Shown: one piece after another, positions 24,596 to 35,371 of the stretch
Layout of the letters: the number at the start of each line of letters is the position of its first letter
Position numbering within the stretch: the first letter of the stretch is position 1
From: Aulostomus chinensis
Taxonomy: Eukaryota; Chordata; Actinopteri; Syngnathiformes; Aulostomidae
NCBI GenBank assembly: GCA_037954235.1
Contig: JBBMOA010000004.1
Coordinates: 15,000,601-15,064,600 of the forward strand
Length of the DNA stretch: 64,000 bases
Direction: 5' to 3'
Notes under the pieces: model-generated
Databases searched by the model: none
Told to the model about the DNA's origin: nothing
Seen by the model: the letters and a program-made list of their open reading frames with translations, nothing else
Program-made: the position numbers and the translations under genes

Positions 24596-26405
24596 AAGCA
24601 AGACAGTGCAGGCATAAGAGTTCATTCATAAGACTGACAAACTGACACTGGGAAAAAGACTATAGAGTGAAAACAAACAGAGAGGTTTCACACGCAGAGA
24701 TTCGCTGCTGTTTGTTTGGCTTAGTTATTCAGAAGTCAACTTATAACTGGACTTTCTTTGCGTGGGAAATCTGCACACATACAGCTTTTGAGCGATTCCA
24801 AGAGAACGCCAAAAAAAGAAAAAGAAAAAAGAAGACTACGACATGCATCATGTCAAGATGTTAGTAAAGGAAAGGTGCCATGGGTAGAATTCCTTGGAGG
24901 AGTGCAGCGAAAGGATTTGGGGCTCTAGCCAGTGAGACTAATAGTCGGCTATAAATCTTTAACAAACACGGTGAAATGCATCTAAACTCTGTTTATTATT
25001 GGTCCCCTGTAAGTTGCTTTTGCTACTTCTTATTTTCCAGGGGAAATGTCAAAACTTCATGTGGTTTTACTCGAATTATGGAGTTGTGTGGATAGCTTTA
25101 GCATGCAGATGACGTAAGCTAAACATCACTACAGCGATGGTCCCGTTTAAAGGTCAGCGCACCTCGAGTGAGCCAAGGCTGAAGAGGCTACTAACGTCAG
25201 GTCAAACCGGGCCAAATATGGGTATTTGGAATGGTTCTTCAGTAGATGTTGTCTTTATTTATAGACAAATAGTCCAAACTGGATATGTACAGGTCCGTGT
25301 ACGACGGTGGCATGACAGACTCAATGTGTTTTTGTCTCAACGAGTATTAGCAACCCTGCCGCTACATCTGCACTCCCACATTCATGTTGTTGTTATTGGC
25401 AAGTATCTCACTTAGCTGTTGCGCTGCCCAGTTTAGGCTTTAGCCCTCGGCTAGCATAAATGTAGATAAAAGATTTAATCTTGGGGCTTTTCTAGACTTT
25501 CCAAATGTTATCTGGCCAAATGGATCAACTCTGGACAGCTAAACCACTCATTTCGCAGCGACGATGCAACAAATGGAATTTTACATCTTTCGAAGTGCGA
25601 GTCCACGGGACCAAGGGACATCACATGATGGACGCCACACTTGTCATTACACTGTTGGGCCACAAAATTGGCCTCAATGTCCTGCATTCCAGCTTTAAAT
25701 GCATGGAATTTTGGCATTAACTTGGTACCGAAGCACTGGTTCTTGTTATAGCCCTGATTGGTTGGACTGATTTCTTTTGCCACGGAGGCAGATTTCTGCA
25801 CGGCGGTCTGCCACTGTCAATTGTTCCCAGTGGAAACACTGATGCAAAGGAATAATAATAAAAAAAATAAAGTTCCCAATATCAGAAACTTTCCACATTC
25901 CATGCGGAAATGTTACATATTAAACCTTTGACATGAGTAGATATAGGTCAACGCATCAAAAATGGTGACATGACGGGCCAATGGGAGGTTGACCTCAAAC
26001 CACCAGTAGCGAGATGAAGTTGTTTTTGTGTTCAGGCCTGCCTCGCGCTGTTCTAAATACATGTTAGTTTTGGATCTACACACACAGTACGTGTCAGTGT
26101 GTTGTTAGTGCTGTTAACGATCAAAGCTCTGTCCTTTAATCTGTAAGCACATCATTTTGTCTTGGCAACACACTAATTACTTCTCACAGTGAAATCCAAA
26201 ACAGTAGCCTGAGGCCCGCACTCAGACTGACGTTTCTGCAAACTTTTAATGCTGATGAGACAAAGGAGTAAAAATCCTTTTTTTTTTTTTTTTTTTTTTA
26301 AATTCATGCAACTCTACAGCAACTCTACACATGGCACCTTTAGCAACAAATGTGCGCTCTTCAGATATTTTCCCAACCTTCAGCTTCCTGCTGGGAGCGA
26401 CTTAC
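24350..26405 (-). other. intron between exon 31 and the alternative last exon
   Basis: Contains a (GT)n at 24564-24593 and a T run at 26279-26299. No other exon was recognised. Confidence 0.6.
24564..24593. repeat. (GT)n microsatellite
   Basis: About 14 GT units. Confidence 0.94.
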
Positions 26406-26488
26406 ATGTTCGTTGTTATCGAAACAGACTGCAGGTCCTTTCCTGTAGCGAGGATTCTGAGCCAGTTCACAGGGATCAGGACCGTCAG
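26406..26488 (-). CDS. cacna2d1: cacna2d1 exon 31, delta
   Basis: This 83-nt exon completes a Ser codon and encodes DGPDPCELAQNPRYRKGPAV then CFDNNEH (residues 842-869), matching the mammalian [26 protein letters not shown]. Two AGs, 8 nt apart, could serve as acceptors. The proximal one (CACCCAG) keeps the frame. Donor GTAAGT. It ends at phase 0, so either of two downstream terminal exons can follow. Confidence 0.95.
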
Positions 26489-27570
26489 CTGGGTGGCTGA
26501 AGTCAGGAGCATGACTCCGATGTCTCAGTAACGAACATAAACTCTGATTACACTTTGGCCAAATTTAACAATTTGACGGAGGCGGAATTACTGTGTAAAA
26601 CATCCGAATCAAGATGATCCGCTATAATCGTGGGAAGACTATTAAACTTTGTCTGTTTGTGGATTTTGAACACATTGCTCTCAACCCTCAGTGACGTTGA
26701 AGTCATCTGTAATGGACCGCAGCCCTGAGAAACTCACAGATTTGTTTGTAAAGACTTCTTTCACAGTACCATCTGCCATAGAGACAGAAACCCTGACTGA
26801 ATTCTGGGCCAAATTTCACATTTCTGGATAAATGCTGACTAATTGGTATGGTTGTTTGAATTGGGACATTCAAATTGTGAGGAATGAGACTCAGACGGAT
26901 GATGGAAAACCACTACTGGCAGAGGTTTGGTGAATGGAAATGTTGTTTACTGCAGAAGTTTGTGGTAAGAAACTTTTTGCGATTGATGTTATGTCATAAT
27001 TATCATCAATGCGTGATTATATGGTCAAATCTTTCTGAATATCTGAGTCCTAAAATAAATAAGTTAGCATTGTTGAACCTCTGGCTCCCTTTGAATAGGG
27101 ATTTTGGTTAAACACCTGGAATACAAATTTAATACATTTTAATGATTTTGTCCCACGGCATTAAATACATCAGTAAATACCACATTTAAGAATTCTGAAG
27201 CTTTTAAAGTGTCTTAAAAATAACCAGTTGCTAGCGAGTGGCTAACCGAGACTACAGAGGTTGCCATGGCCATTAAACATGACTCCAAAAACAAATGCTC
27301 AAAGCTAGTTTCACGGTATTTAGCATGTTAGCTTTGCACTTCTAACGACAGAAGTCGTGCACCCAAATTCATAACAGTAGTTTTCATTATCTTTCTTGAC
27401 AAAACTTGTACGTCTGGACACGGTGCTCATTTTTGCCGTAATCCAAAATTGCTCCTTTTTTTTGGAAGCCGTTGTGATGCCAACTTCCTGGTTGGCCTGC
27501 AAAAATAAGTGCAGCCCTCAATGAAGCAAACTTCTTCCTTGGATGAAAGTGTTTTCAAGTGGAAGGATAC
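26489..27570 (-). other. intron 30
   Basis: Unique AT-rich sequence. Nothing recognised. Confidence 0.7.
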
Positions 27571-27683
27571 ACTGCTGTTCGTCCTGTATTAATGGCTTGG
27601 TGTCACAGGACGCGCAGGTGAGTTTTGCATCAGCGATGACAAAAACCAGGTTGGTCTTGGGCAGCTTTTCAGCATGGTACAGT
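27571..27683 (-). CDS. cacna2d1: cacna2d1 exon 30, delta
   Basis: This 113-nt exon encodes LYHAEKLPKTNLVFVIADAK then LTCASCDTKPLIQDEQQ (residues 804-841). HxEKLxxTNLxF and CxxCDT match the family. The donor GTATCC is weak. Acceptor GCCCAG. Confidence 0.94.
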
Positions 27684-28244
27684 CTGGGCACATGAAAGCA
27701 GAGACACACACATGGTTACAAGAAAAGCAGGAATTCAACCAAAACAAGCAGAGAGCAATAAACAGGAGACGGATTTCATATTGCTGCGCTGCTAAGATCG
27801 ACACTTATTATTATAAATACATGACGCCTGGTGAAAATATGGACTGCTCCATGAAGTTTACTAACTGCTTTCACTCCCAAGGGGACACAAACCTGCTGTG
27901 CCCCCCCGACTGTCCTCCAAGACCTTTACCGAAAGCCACATGTTGCTGGTGCACAAATGATTTTCTCTGCTTTTTTATAGTGGTCGTTAAAAAGGAACGT
28001 GTGCGGCTAATGTGCAGGAACGCCACGCAGCATGCGGGCAGGCACTCCATTAGCCGGCACGAGGGGGCCTTAAAAATGGCATACACACACGAACATGCCA
28101 GGACGGTGGTCCCCCACAAGTGACTCGACTTCACCTTCATGGCATGTGAATTTTTACAACCTTTTCTTAGTGCCACCTCTGGGGACTTCATTTGTGTCTC
28201 CGGGATGCAAACGCATCGCTGCAGCCGCAGGAAGTGTATTAGAG

Positions 28245-28286
<42 letters not shown>

Positions 28287-28318
28287 AGCTGAAAAAGGTC
28301 TATTGTGGATTAGTTCAC
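27684..28318 (-). other. intron 29 with (GT)n at 28248-28282
   Basis: The dinucleotide repeat reads (CA)n in the transcript and starts 36 nt after the exon 29 donor. The rest is unique. Confidence 0.75.
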
Positions 28319-28442
28319 CTGGAGCAGTTTCCACAATCCACCGATCCTCTGAAAGACAAGTTGTTGGCCTCAAAGTAGTACTGAGTTTGCTCGGTGATGC
28401 AGACTTTATGCAGGACGTCTGACCCGCCATCGTCCATTTCAG
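28319..28442 (-). CDS. cacna2d1: cacna2d1 exon 29, start of delta
   Basis: This 124-nt exon encodes EMDDGGSDVLHKVCITEQTQ then YYFEANNLSFRGSVDCGNCS (residues 763-803). CITEQTQYxF and DCGNCSR are delta-peptide hallmarks whose cysteines link delta to alpha2. NLS and NCS are sequons. Acceptor CCGCAG, donor GTGAAC, with a (CA)n repeat 36 nt further into the intron. Confidence 0.95.
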
Positions 28443-29005
28443 CTGCGGAGGGACACACGAGTACCTTCATTCCTTCTTCGTGATTCATTTAAGTTGTTTC
28501 ATTTTGTAAGGATTGAGTTGATGCACAGGGCGAAGTGGCTCAAAGGGAGACACCAGGTATTTGTATACAGTGGACTGAAATGCATATCCTGACAAACAGC
28601 ATCTCTCTCTCCCTCCCCTTGTTCTGAAGATATATTATGAATATCAATATTTTTGATAAGGTTTTTCGCATGACCTGCGAGCTGAGCGCAAATTCTGAGA
28701 GATGCAAAGCCACATTACAGCTGCTCTTGTATGTTTTCTCAGGAATTATGGGAAAAGATGTGTTTTTAACCTGAGCTGACAACGCCCGCTGGACGCTACA
28801 GCCGTGTCCAACAAGCAGTTTGACGGCTCAAAAACTTGCCGTTTCTGTGTCAACGGGGCACCTCAGTTTTAGAACTGCGATCAAAATATGACCTTAGGAG
28901 TTGAAACCTGCAGTGTCTTATTGATTTATCTTCATCGGGTTAATATTGGTATATTGGAGTGTGGGATTAGCCTGGATTGGGATTGTTTTTATGTTCAGAA
29001 CTCAC
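28443..29005 (-). other. intron 28
   Basis: Unique sequence with a short CT-rich run near 28600. Nothing recognised. Confidence 0.7.
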
Positions 29006-29061
29006 CTGCATCCAGGAAATTAGGGAATGTGATGCTGACTAGTATCTGCTGCAGGATTGAC
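29006..29061 (-). CDS. cacna2d1: cacna2d1 exon 28
   Basis: This 56-nt exon completes Trp and encodes SILQQILVSITFPNFLDA (residues 744-762). The alpha2/delta proteolytic boundary of the family falls just after this segment, near the junction with the next exon (LDA|AEMDD). Acceptor TTTCAG, donor GTGAGT. Confidence 0.94.
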
Positions 29062-29513
29062 CTGAAAGCAAAAAAATAAATAAAAATCCAAGGATGAGAA
29101 ATGTCTGGATTCATTTAAAGCTATAACAAACGGCGTGTCTAAACACTAACGCTTGATTTACGAGCGACTTGCTCGACAGCCTTTCTTGCAAATGTTAATC
29201 AAAATGTCAAAACTCTCAAAAATCCGTTTTATATTTTTACATACTGTAAAACAAGATGTTAATAACATCAAGACAGCGAGACAGAGACACAAACCAAGAG
29301 CAGATCTTGTGGAAACTTGACTGTCCTGGGAACAATTCAGCTATTAAACAGATGCTATATGTAAATTTCAGAGGGACAAATCCTTGTCTGCTTTCCATTA
29401 GGACTCCAAGTTTAGGGACTTACAGTACCCTTTAATATACATTCGTGTTATTGTGAGAAAGAGTTAACATTAATCCCGGCCATATCACACAGAGAGGGAG
29501 AGAGAGGACTCAC
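29062..29513 (-). other. intron 27
   Basis: AT-rich unique sequence. Nothing recognised. Confidence 0.7.
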
Positions 29514-29566
29514 CAGGCTGCAGCTGTTGCCCACCATCCTACGTTCAAAATATCTGCAATTGTGGG
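29514..29566 (-). CDS. cacna2d1: cacna2d1 exon 27
   Basis: This 53-nt exon encodes PTIADILNVGWWATAAA plus two bases of Trp (residues 727-743). It matches the mammalian PSVADILQIGWWATAAAW, a hydrophobic segment upstream of the alpha2/delta cleavage site. Acceptor CCTCAG, donor GTGAGT. Confidence 0.94.
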
Positions 29567-30264
29567 CTGAGGGGAACAAACACAAGAGAATTAATATATT
29601 TTATTAAAAAAAAAGGAGGAAAAAAAAGACAAAATTGAGTGAACAAAGAGCCAATGGAAAAAAAAAACAAAGAAAAAACAAAACAAAGCACCACACGGTT
29701 TGAATAAACGGCTCAACATGTTGTTTTGATTATGTTAGCATGCGAGGGGCTTGTTCTGGTGAATCAGTGCTGTGTCCTTTCTCCTCGCTGGATGTTGAGT
29801 CATCAAGAAGCGGCGGCGGCTGACAGCACCTTTGATCACAGGACATCACCTTATCTCACACCTCCATTGCTATGGCGTGCGTGCGTTTGCTGTCGTGGTT
29901 GCACGCCGACAGCTACTATTACAAGCGGGACATTTCTTGACGTGATGAAAAGGAAAAAAAAAAAGAAGGGCGCATTAGCCGAGCATTGCTACGCCACCTA
30001 ATCCTGTTACTGCGGCTCCCACTCTAAACGCTTTCACCATAACCTCAGCTTCCCTTCTCATCTGCTCTGCTCAGATTTATGGCTCCCTGGTGAGGGAGTG
30101 TTTGTGTGTGGAAGTGTGTCAGCGAGCAGGTATGAGTGCAAATGGCCGCATGTGTACTTTGCATCTATCTGTTTATTTGAGCAGCTGTGCGCGCAGGAAA
30201 ATTATGGATGGATATCAAAATGTGCGAACATGTAAATTGTGGGTGTCTGGCTTATGTATCTCAC
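29567..30264 (-). other. intron 26
   Basis: A-rich runs at 29606-29690. Nothing else recognised. Confidence 0.7.
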
Positions 30265-30420
30265 CACGTAGATGGAGCGCAGGCCCGCCGCCGACGCCTT
30301 CTTCGCTCGCACGGGTTCGCAGAGCGACTGGTAGTCGAAGGTCTTCTTAGAGGTGAAGAGGGAGGAGTTGACCAGCTTTATCATCAGGATGGGGTCGATA
30401 ACGCCGAAGAAACGCCCGAT
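30265..30420 (-). CDS. cacna2d1: cacna2d1 exon 26 (largest exon but one)
   Basis: This exon has 52 codons, phase 0 (residues 675-726): IGRFFGVIDPILMIKLVNSS, LFTSKKTFDYQSLCEPVRAK and KASAAGLRSIYV. IGRFFGxIDPxLM and YDYQSxCEP are family signatures, and NSS is a sequon. Its GC content is clearly higher than that of its intronic surroundings. Acceptor GTCTAG, donor GTGAGA. Confidence 0.95.
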
Positions 30421-30491
30421 CTAGACGAGCGGAGAAAGAACAATTTAACTTTTCTCCCGTCAACATACTTAGAACATAGATTTTAAGTGAG

Positions 30492-30509
30492 TTAGGGTTA
30501 GGGTTAGGG
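30492..30509 (+). repeat. interstitial telomeric repeat (TTAGGG)3
   Basis: Three perfect vertebrate telomere hexamers inside intron 25. Confidence 0.9.
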
Positions 30510-31667
30510 AGTCTGTCCTCTACGAGACGGGCCTTGAAGAATGAGGTCCAAACTGGGTCATTATGGGTTTTGTGGTTCAGAGTCCTTCACATAAATGAGA
30601 ATAAAAGTACGACAGAACAATTAACACATAATCAAGGTTCCTAGGGTTTTTAGGGGCCACCACGGTCCAGGGGGTCAGGGGCAGAACAAAGCGTCTCATT
30701 AGGAATGTACCAACCTTACGTGTGTAAAGAAAACAAAAACAAACTTAAACAGCCATTGTAGATGTAACAGTGATTTCCTTCATGTTTTTTCATTCCTCCC
30801 ATTGGAGTGGTTTAACGCTTTTGTGCTTAAGCGGTTAAACCTATGCAAAACATGTGAAACAACAAATCCAGCATTTAAACGTGTATGCGAGGAACACAAG
30901 CTCACACGTACACACACAGTAAATCAACCTCCGAGCAGCGTGATGGACTTTAGTATAATCTGATTAACACAGTCCACTGGGCAGCCGTAAATTTCGACTA
31001 CGAGGAAGTAGTTTGTCTCAGCATCTCAGAGGTGTGACGTGACCTGACGCATGAGCGTTTAAGTGCTTGTGCAACAGTAACAGTCGTGCTCATCCGCGTG
31101 TGCGCACAAGGACGCTGACTTCCACTTCTTTTGAGCTCACCTTCCGTCCTCCACACATCCACTCCTCTTTAGTCCAACGGCCCGAGCGTATATATAAATC
31201 TTCCCACCTATAAAGGTAAAGGGAGCCTTCTCTCCTTTCCTCATGCAATAACACAAATAATGAATTAACAGTCGCAGCCCTGTTGGCTGCAGACTCCCAG
31301 AGGGTTTCCTCCGGAGAGAGAAAGGAACAAGCTGCAGAGAGAAATACATAAAATGAGAGGCTTAAAGAGAGAAAGAAAGAGAGAGAGAGAGAGAGAGAAA
31401 ACCTTTGCTCCTGTAGGATGTATGATTGAGGGCACCCAGCCTTCTCCAAACAAGGCCTCACGTCCCTGGGTTTTTAGTGCTGCTGCCAAACTTCAGAGGG
31501 CCACAGATTTATCCAGCGCACACCCAGCGCTGATTAGGAAGGAGGCGAGGCCACATGAAAAAACATTTACTCAAATGCCAGCAGGAGCCCGACTCTTAGA
31601 TTTTGCACAATAGGGAAGGGGCGAGATGAACTTGCCAACTGTGTGTGTGTGTGTGTGTGTGTGTGTT

Positions 31668-31740
31668 AGCGATGTGGCGCAGTAGGTAGAGTGCTAACGG
31701 AGAGGTTCCTGGTTCGTTCCCAGCGAGCGATTCAAAATGT
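31668..31740 (+). mobile_element. tRNA-derived SINE head or tRNA relic
   Basis: TGGCGCAGTAGGTAGAGTGC resembles a pol III A box and GGTTCGTTCCC a B box, about 30 bp apart. It lacks a proper anticodon arm and closing acceptor stem, so it is a SINE promoter fragment rather than a functional tRNA. It is bounded on the left by a (GT)n run. Confidence 0.55.
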
Positions 31741-32638
31741 CCATCAGGTCGGCACCTGGTCATGACACGCGCCAGCATCAGCGTGAGAAAGACGCAACGG
31801 AAACACTTTATTCATTGTGAAACAAATCAAGGTCCAATGGTGAATTTGCAGAAATGAAAATCCAATTCATAGAGGAACTGGTCATCAGCCATAATCTCAT
31901 CATCATCCCAAACGCTTCAGGGTTGACAATGTCAGCCGAGCTTTAGGAGAAACGTTTTAACTGTGAACTCACGAGGAAGTACTACACTACCCACAATCCA
32001 CACACATTATAGCGCCATATCAACCATTTTCTTTTCTTTTTTTATATTTACTCTGTAAACTCTGTATTTTCTTGTGTTTTCGGGAAAATACGCAATCGAA
32101 TGCGTGTGTTTTTATTTTCAATTTTTCATTTATACAAAATGCAAACATGCATTGGAACACGGGACAGAAAAAATGGAAAAAAAAAAACAAAACAAAAAAC
32201 CCAAGACGAAAAAAAAAAGCCACCAGATATTTGGAATACAGAACACAACAGATTTAGAGAGTTCTACCAGTACAAAAAGTGTGCCAGGCAGAATGAGATC
32301 AATTATTTCTTTTCAAGACGACCGATGAATTGTGGTTCATTCTAATTGCAAACAGAAAATAAAAACTGTGTGTCCTTCATAGTCTTGTGTCTTTGTCCAG
32401 TTTTGTTTTTTATTTTGCTCTCATCAAGTATTTTATGGTTAGGGTTCATCTGGTAGTTTGATTCTCGAAGTAAAACCCCTTGCAGAAGGATTTCCTTCAG
32501 ACCTCAGAGGAGAAAATGAAGGAGGAATTCACCCTGAAGATCCAGAATTGTTCCCAAAGCGGTCACCCCAGAGCCGGACTGTGGATTAACCTGTCGCGTT
32601 TAACATTTGAAAATGACGAACAGGTTAGTGAGAGTCAC

Positions 32639-32710
32639 CTGATCGATATAGTCATCTCGATTGGACATCACCAGGAAGCCCCCGTCATCCAGAATCACAC
32701 AGTCGACATA
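32639..32710 (-). CDS. cacna2d1: cacna2d1 exon 25
   Basis: This exon has 24 codons, phase 0 (residues 651-674): YVDCVILDDGGFLVMSNRDD then YIDQ. DCVILDDGGFLxM is strongly conserved. Acceptor TTCCAG, donor GTGACT. Confidence 0.95.
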
Positions 32711-32800
32711 CTGGAACCAAACAGAGAAGCATCAAACCAGTTCCTTGATCCTGAACCACAAATACCGGAATATTTAAAAACGTCCAATCAAAAGTCTCAC

Positions 32801-32839
32801 CACATCGTTCCGCTGACAGCCGCAGATTTCATCGTTGCA
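32801..32839 (-). CDS. cacna2d1: cacna2d1 exon 24 (39 nt)
   Basis: This exon has thirteen codons, phase 0 (residues 638-650): CNDEICGCQRNDV. The Cys-rich stretch matches the mammalian CAGPVCDCKRNSDV. Introns of about 90 bp flank it. Acceptor TTTCCAG, donor GTGAGA. Confidence 0.92.
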
Positions 32840-32929
32840 CTGGAAACACAAGAAAAGCAGTTCGAATATAATAATCTGGATTAAATGTGCAATGTCTGTG
32901 TCTTGTTCACACAAATCGAATCTACTGAC

Positions 32930-32997
32930 ATCCATCCTCAGCGTGGTGTTGATGAAGCTCGCCATCCAGGCACTGATGTCCAACTTGATGCCGACCA
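32930..32997 (-). CDS. cacna2d1: cacna2d1 exon 23
   Basis: This 68-nt exon encodes VGIKLDISAWMASFINTTLR then MD (residues 615-637). VGIK(I/L)D is conserved, and NTT is a glycosylation sequon. The acceptor ATCCCAG follows a (TG)n run rather than pyrimidines. I chose the GTCAGT donor because it keeps the frame into CNDEICGC; a second GT four bases downstream would not. Confidence 0.91.
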
Positions 32998-33003
32998 CTG
33001 GGA

Positions 33004-33040
<37 letters not shown>

Positions 33041-33408
33041 AGCCACACATCCTAGATCATGTCAGACCTCTGTATCAACTTTAATCTCTGAACTTAGAAA
33101 ATGCAAACTTGGCCAGCGATCAGAGGCGGCCAGACAACTTGATGTGTGGTTTGTGTATTTGTGTGTATATGCCAGAGGAAAGGAGAATGGGGGGGGGGGG
33201 GTGTCGATTAAAAAAAATGCTTTGTGTATGTATGAATGTTTTAGAGGAAACAGAAAGAGTTAAACAGAGCGTAAATAAGACTCACAAGTTGTAAGTGTGA
33301 GTGTTTATGCATAGGTGGCAGATAAAAGAGGATTTGAGAAATGAAGGCTATAAATGTGTGAATATATACCCTCACTTTGTGTGTGTGAGTGTGTGTGTGT
33401 GTCATTAC
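32998..33408 (-). other. intron 22 with (CA)n at 33005-33036 and (GT)n at 33379-33402
   Basis: Dinucleotide repeats lie at both ends of this 411-bp intron. In the transcript, (CA)n sits just after the exon 22 donor and (UG)n just before the exon 23 acceptor, so the two tracts are complementary and could pair, looping the intron. Confidence 0.8.
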
Positions 33409-33480
33409 CAGCTGGTTTGAGCGTAATATCATCAATTTTGAGGTTTACTGCCCTGCTCACCAGGACTGAGTCATCAGTTT
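33409..33480 (-). CDS. cacna2d1: cacna2d1 exon 22
   Basis: This 72-nt exon encodes TDDSVLVSRAVNLKIDDITL then KPA (residues 591-614), matching the mammalian [23 protein letters not shown]. It is a multiple of three and phase-neutral. Acceptor TAACAG. The donor GTAATG runs directly into a (CA)n tract. Confidence 0.92.
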
Positions 33481-33569
33481 CTGTTAGAGGGATAAAATAC
33501 ATCGTACATAAGAATACAGCACACATTTCTTCACAAAACCCAACAAAACACAAATTTCCTTTTACTCAC

Positions 33570-33685
33570 TGTTCTCTTTAGCGATGTACGGGGTTGGTGT
33601 GAAAATATAAAGATCATTGTCCAAACTTCTTTTATAGAAACTTGACTCATACGTTTCCGCCTCCTCTTCCCAGTCCAGTCCAGCA
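33570..33685 (-). CDS. cacna2d1: cacna2d1 exon 21
   Basis: This 116-nt exon encodes AGLDWEEEAETYESSFYKRS then LDNDLYIFTPTPYIAKEN (residues 552-590). ETYExSFYKRSLDND is diagnostic. Acceptor TGACAG, donor GTGAGT. Confidence 0.94.
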
Positions 33686-33887
33686 CTGTCAAAGACGTTT
33701 TTATGAAATCATATAAATGATTACAATCCTCTCCAAGAAACCACAACACACCCAAAAGAACCGTTAAACAACTACAACATCTCCAAACTACATTATTTAT
33801 GAAATTTAAAGACCGGATCTCAATAGTAATAAAAAAAAGAGTTCTCTACACTTAAACATTAGATGATTTAATTCAATTGAAACCACA

Positions 33888-33935
33888 TATACACACACAC
33901 GCATACACACACACGCACGCACGCGCGCGCACACA
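33888..33935. repeat. (CA)n(CG)n alternating tract
   Basis: Alternating purine-pyrimidine sequence including CGCGCGCG, with Z-DNA potential. Confidence 0.9.
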
Positions 33936-34689
33936 AGTCGTGGTGACATTTAACTGTCAAGCTAATCCTGAACCAAGTTTGGAAGTTCCCGTTATGGAGT
34001 GAATAAACTGGTCAGAAGATGGCAGCACAGGTGTTGTGACACATGGATAGAACAGCAGAAGAAGAAAAGGAGGTCGACAGCCAACTGCCTGTAAAAACAT
34101 GGGCGAGTCTTCAGGCGTTACTTTAAGTCGGGGTGAGTTTTTTTTCATGCCAGCTAGTATTGGACATGTTGCATGCCATCTGGAGATGAAGAAAGAGTTC
34201 AGGAATATCCGTGAAGACACTGAATGGAAACAGCTGCTCTGTCAGGCGAGTTAAAAAATTCACTTTGTCCAAAAATGGGGTGTCCATCTGCCATTTAATG
34301 CAGTTACGCTTTAAAAAAAAAGAAAAGAAAAGAAAAGAAAAAGAAATTCACTTCAAGAGAGCAGCAACTTTTGTCTCTGAACTTTGTTGTTTCCATCGAC
34401 TTTTCTAAAGCAACACTTCAAAATATGTTGATGGAATCACTCTGTGCTCTGGGGGTCGCTCAAGGCGACATTGTGCGTTCTCTATAAAAGCTTTTACTGT
34501 GCAGAATAACTTGAAAACAGGATGCAAAAAATACATATAAATAGTATGCAGATGACGCCCTTAATTACATTCTCAGTTCCTTGGGGACACAATGCTACAG
34601 CTCTGATATGGACCTGTACTAGAACCACTGCACATTTAAAAAGAAAACAAGCCAAGGTGGTTTGGGTATCATATTAGGACACCGCCTCC

Positions 34690-34925
34690 ATGCATGCAAG
34701 AATTTTGTTTGGGTCCAAATGGAAGGAGACACCAAGACTGGCCAGAAATACATAGGAAGGATTTTATATCCCATCTGGTCTCAGAAAGCCTCAGGATACC
34801 CCAGATACCCCAGCTGGAAAAAGTAGCTAGGGGTCTAGGGATAAGGGCTCTGGGCTGCTTTTCTTCCTGCTACCTGGTCTGCTACCTCCATGACCAAGGA
34901 AAGACGCAATTGATGGATGGACCAA
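34690..34925 (+). mobile_element. degraded 3' end of a non-LTR retrotransposon
   Basis: Contains the worn layout 'tggaaggagac..caagactgg..tctggtctcagaaagcctcaggata..ccccagctggaaaaagt..gggctgctttt..gctgctacc' ending in GATGGATGG. This matches the usual 3' end of abundant fish LINEs with GATG tails. The exact clade was not determined. Confidence 0.5.
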
Positions 34926-35072
34926 TGCTTAAAAAAAAAATTAGTAGATCTGACTTCGTGCCATTACTTCTACTTATCAGACCACGTCTTTGTTCTTGAC
35001 CAGACAATCCTGAACATATCTTCTTCTTCCTGTCTAAATCAACGCCCATCCCCCCATGATCTTGGCAAGTAC

Positions 35073-35135
35073 CTTTTGGGGTAGACCCTGGTAATCCCTC
35101 CATCGGTGGCAACAAATCTGGCCAAGACAACCGGC
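35073..35135 (-). CDS. cacna2d1: cacna2d1 exon 20, second Cache-like motif
   Basis: This 63-nt exon encodes PVVLARFVATDGGITRVYPK (residues 532-551) after completing a Gln codon. ARFVxTDGGITRVYPK is near-invariant in alpha2delta-1/2. Acceptor TTGTCAG, donor GTACTT. It is separated from exon 19 by only 236 bp. Confidence 0.94.
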
Positions 35136-35371
35136 CTGACAAGCACAGTAGATAAAGCTATAAAACATACAGTTACAAAAATCTGGAATGTGCTTTTATA
35201 CCTGCATGACATTTACTGGTGATTCTGAAATACTTCAACCATCTGCATTTAGTTTTTCCATATGAGTCTCGTAGCCAGTAACAAATAAGTGATGCCACAT
35301 TTTAGTACAGTTCGCTGAATGATACGAAGCGCAGATGCTCGTGCAGGCAAAAATGTTTGTTCTTTACTTAC

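Larger units (their letters stand above)
30421..32638 (-). other. intron 25
   Basis: Holds three TTAGGG units at 30492-30509, a (GA)n at 31369-31398, a (GT)n at 31641-31666 and a tRNA-derived SINE fragment at 31668-31740. A frame overlapping 32480-32884 on the plus strand is antisense to exons 24-25 and not a gene. Confidence 0.65.
33686..35072 (-). other. intron 20
   Basis: Contains an alternating CA/CG tract at 33888-33935 and a degraded LINE 3' end at 34690-34925. No exon was seen. Confidence 0.7.

Noticed and set aside
31668..31740. Functional tRNA gene
   Set aside because: A- and B-box-like motifs are present, but no cloverleaf closes and the anticodon arm is missing; better a SINE head.
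32480..32884. 134-codon plus-strand frame
   Set aside because: Runs antisense across cacna2d1 exons 24 and 25 and their introns; its length reflects coding constraint on the other strand.
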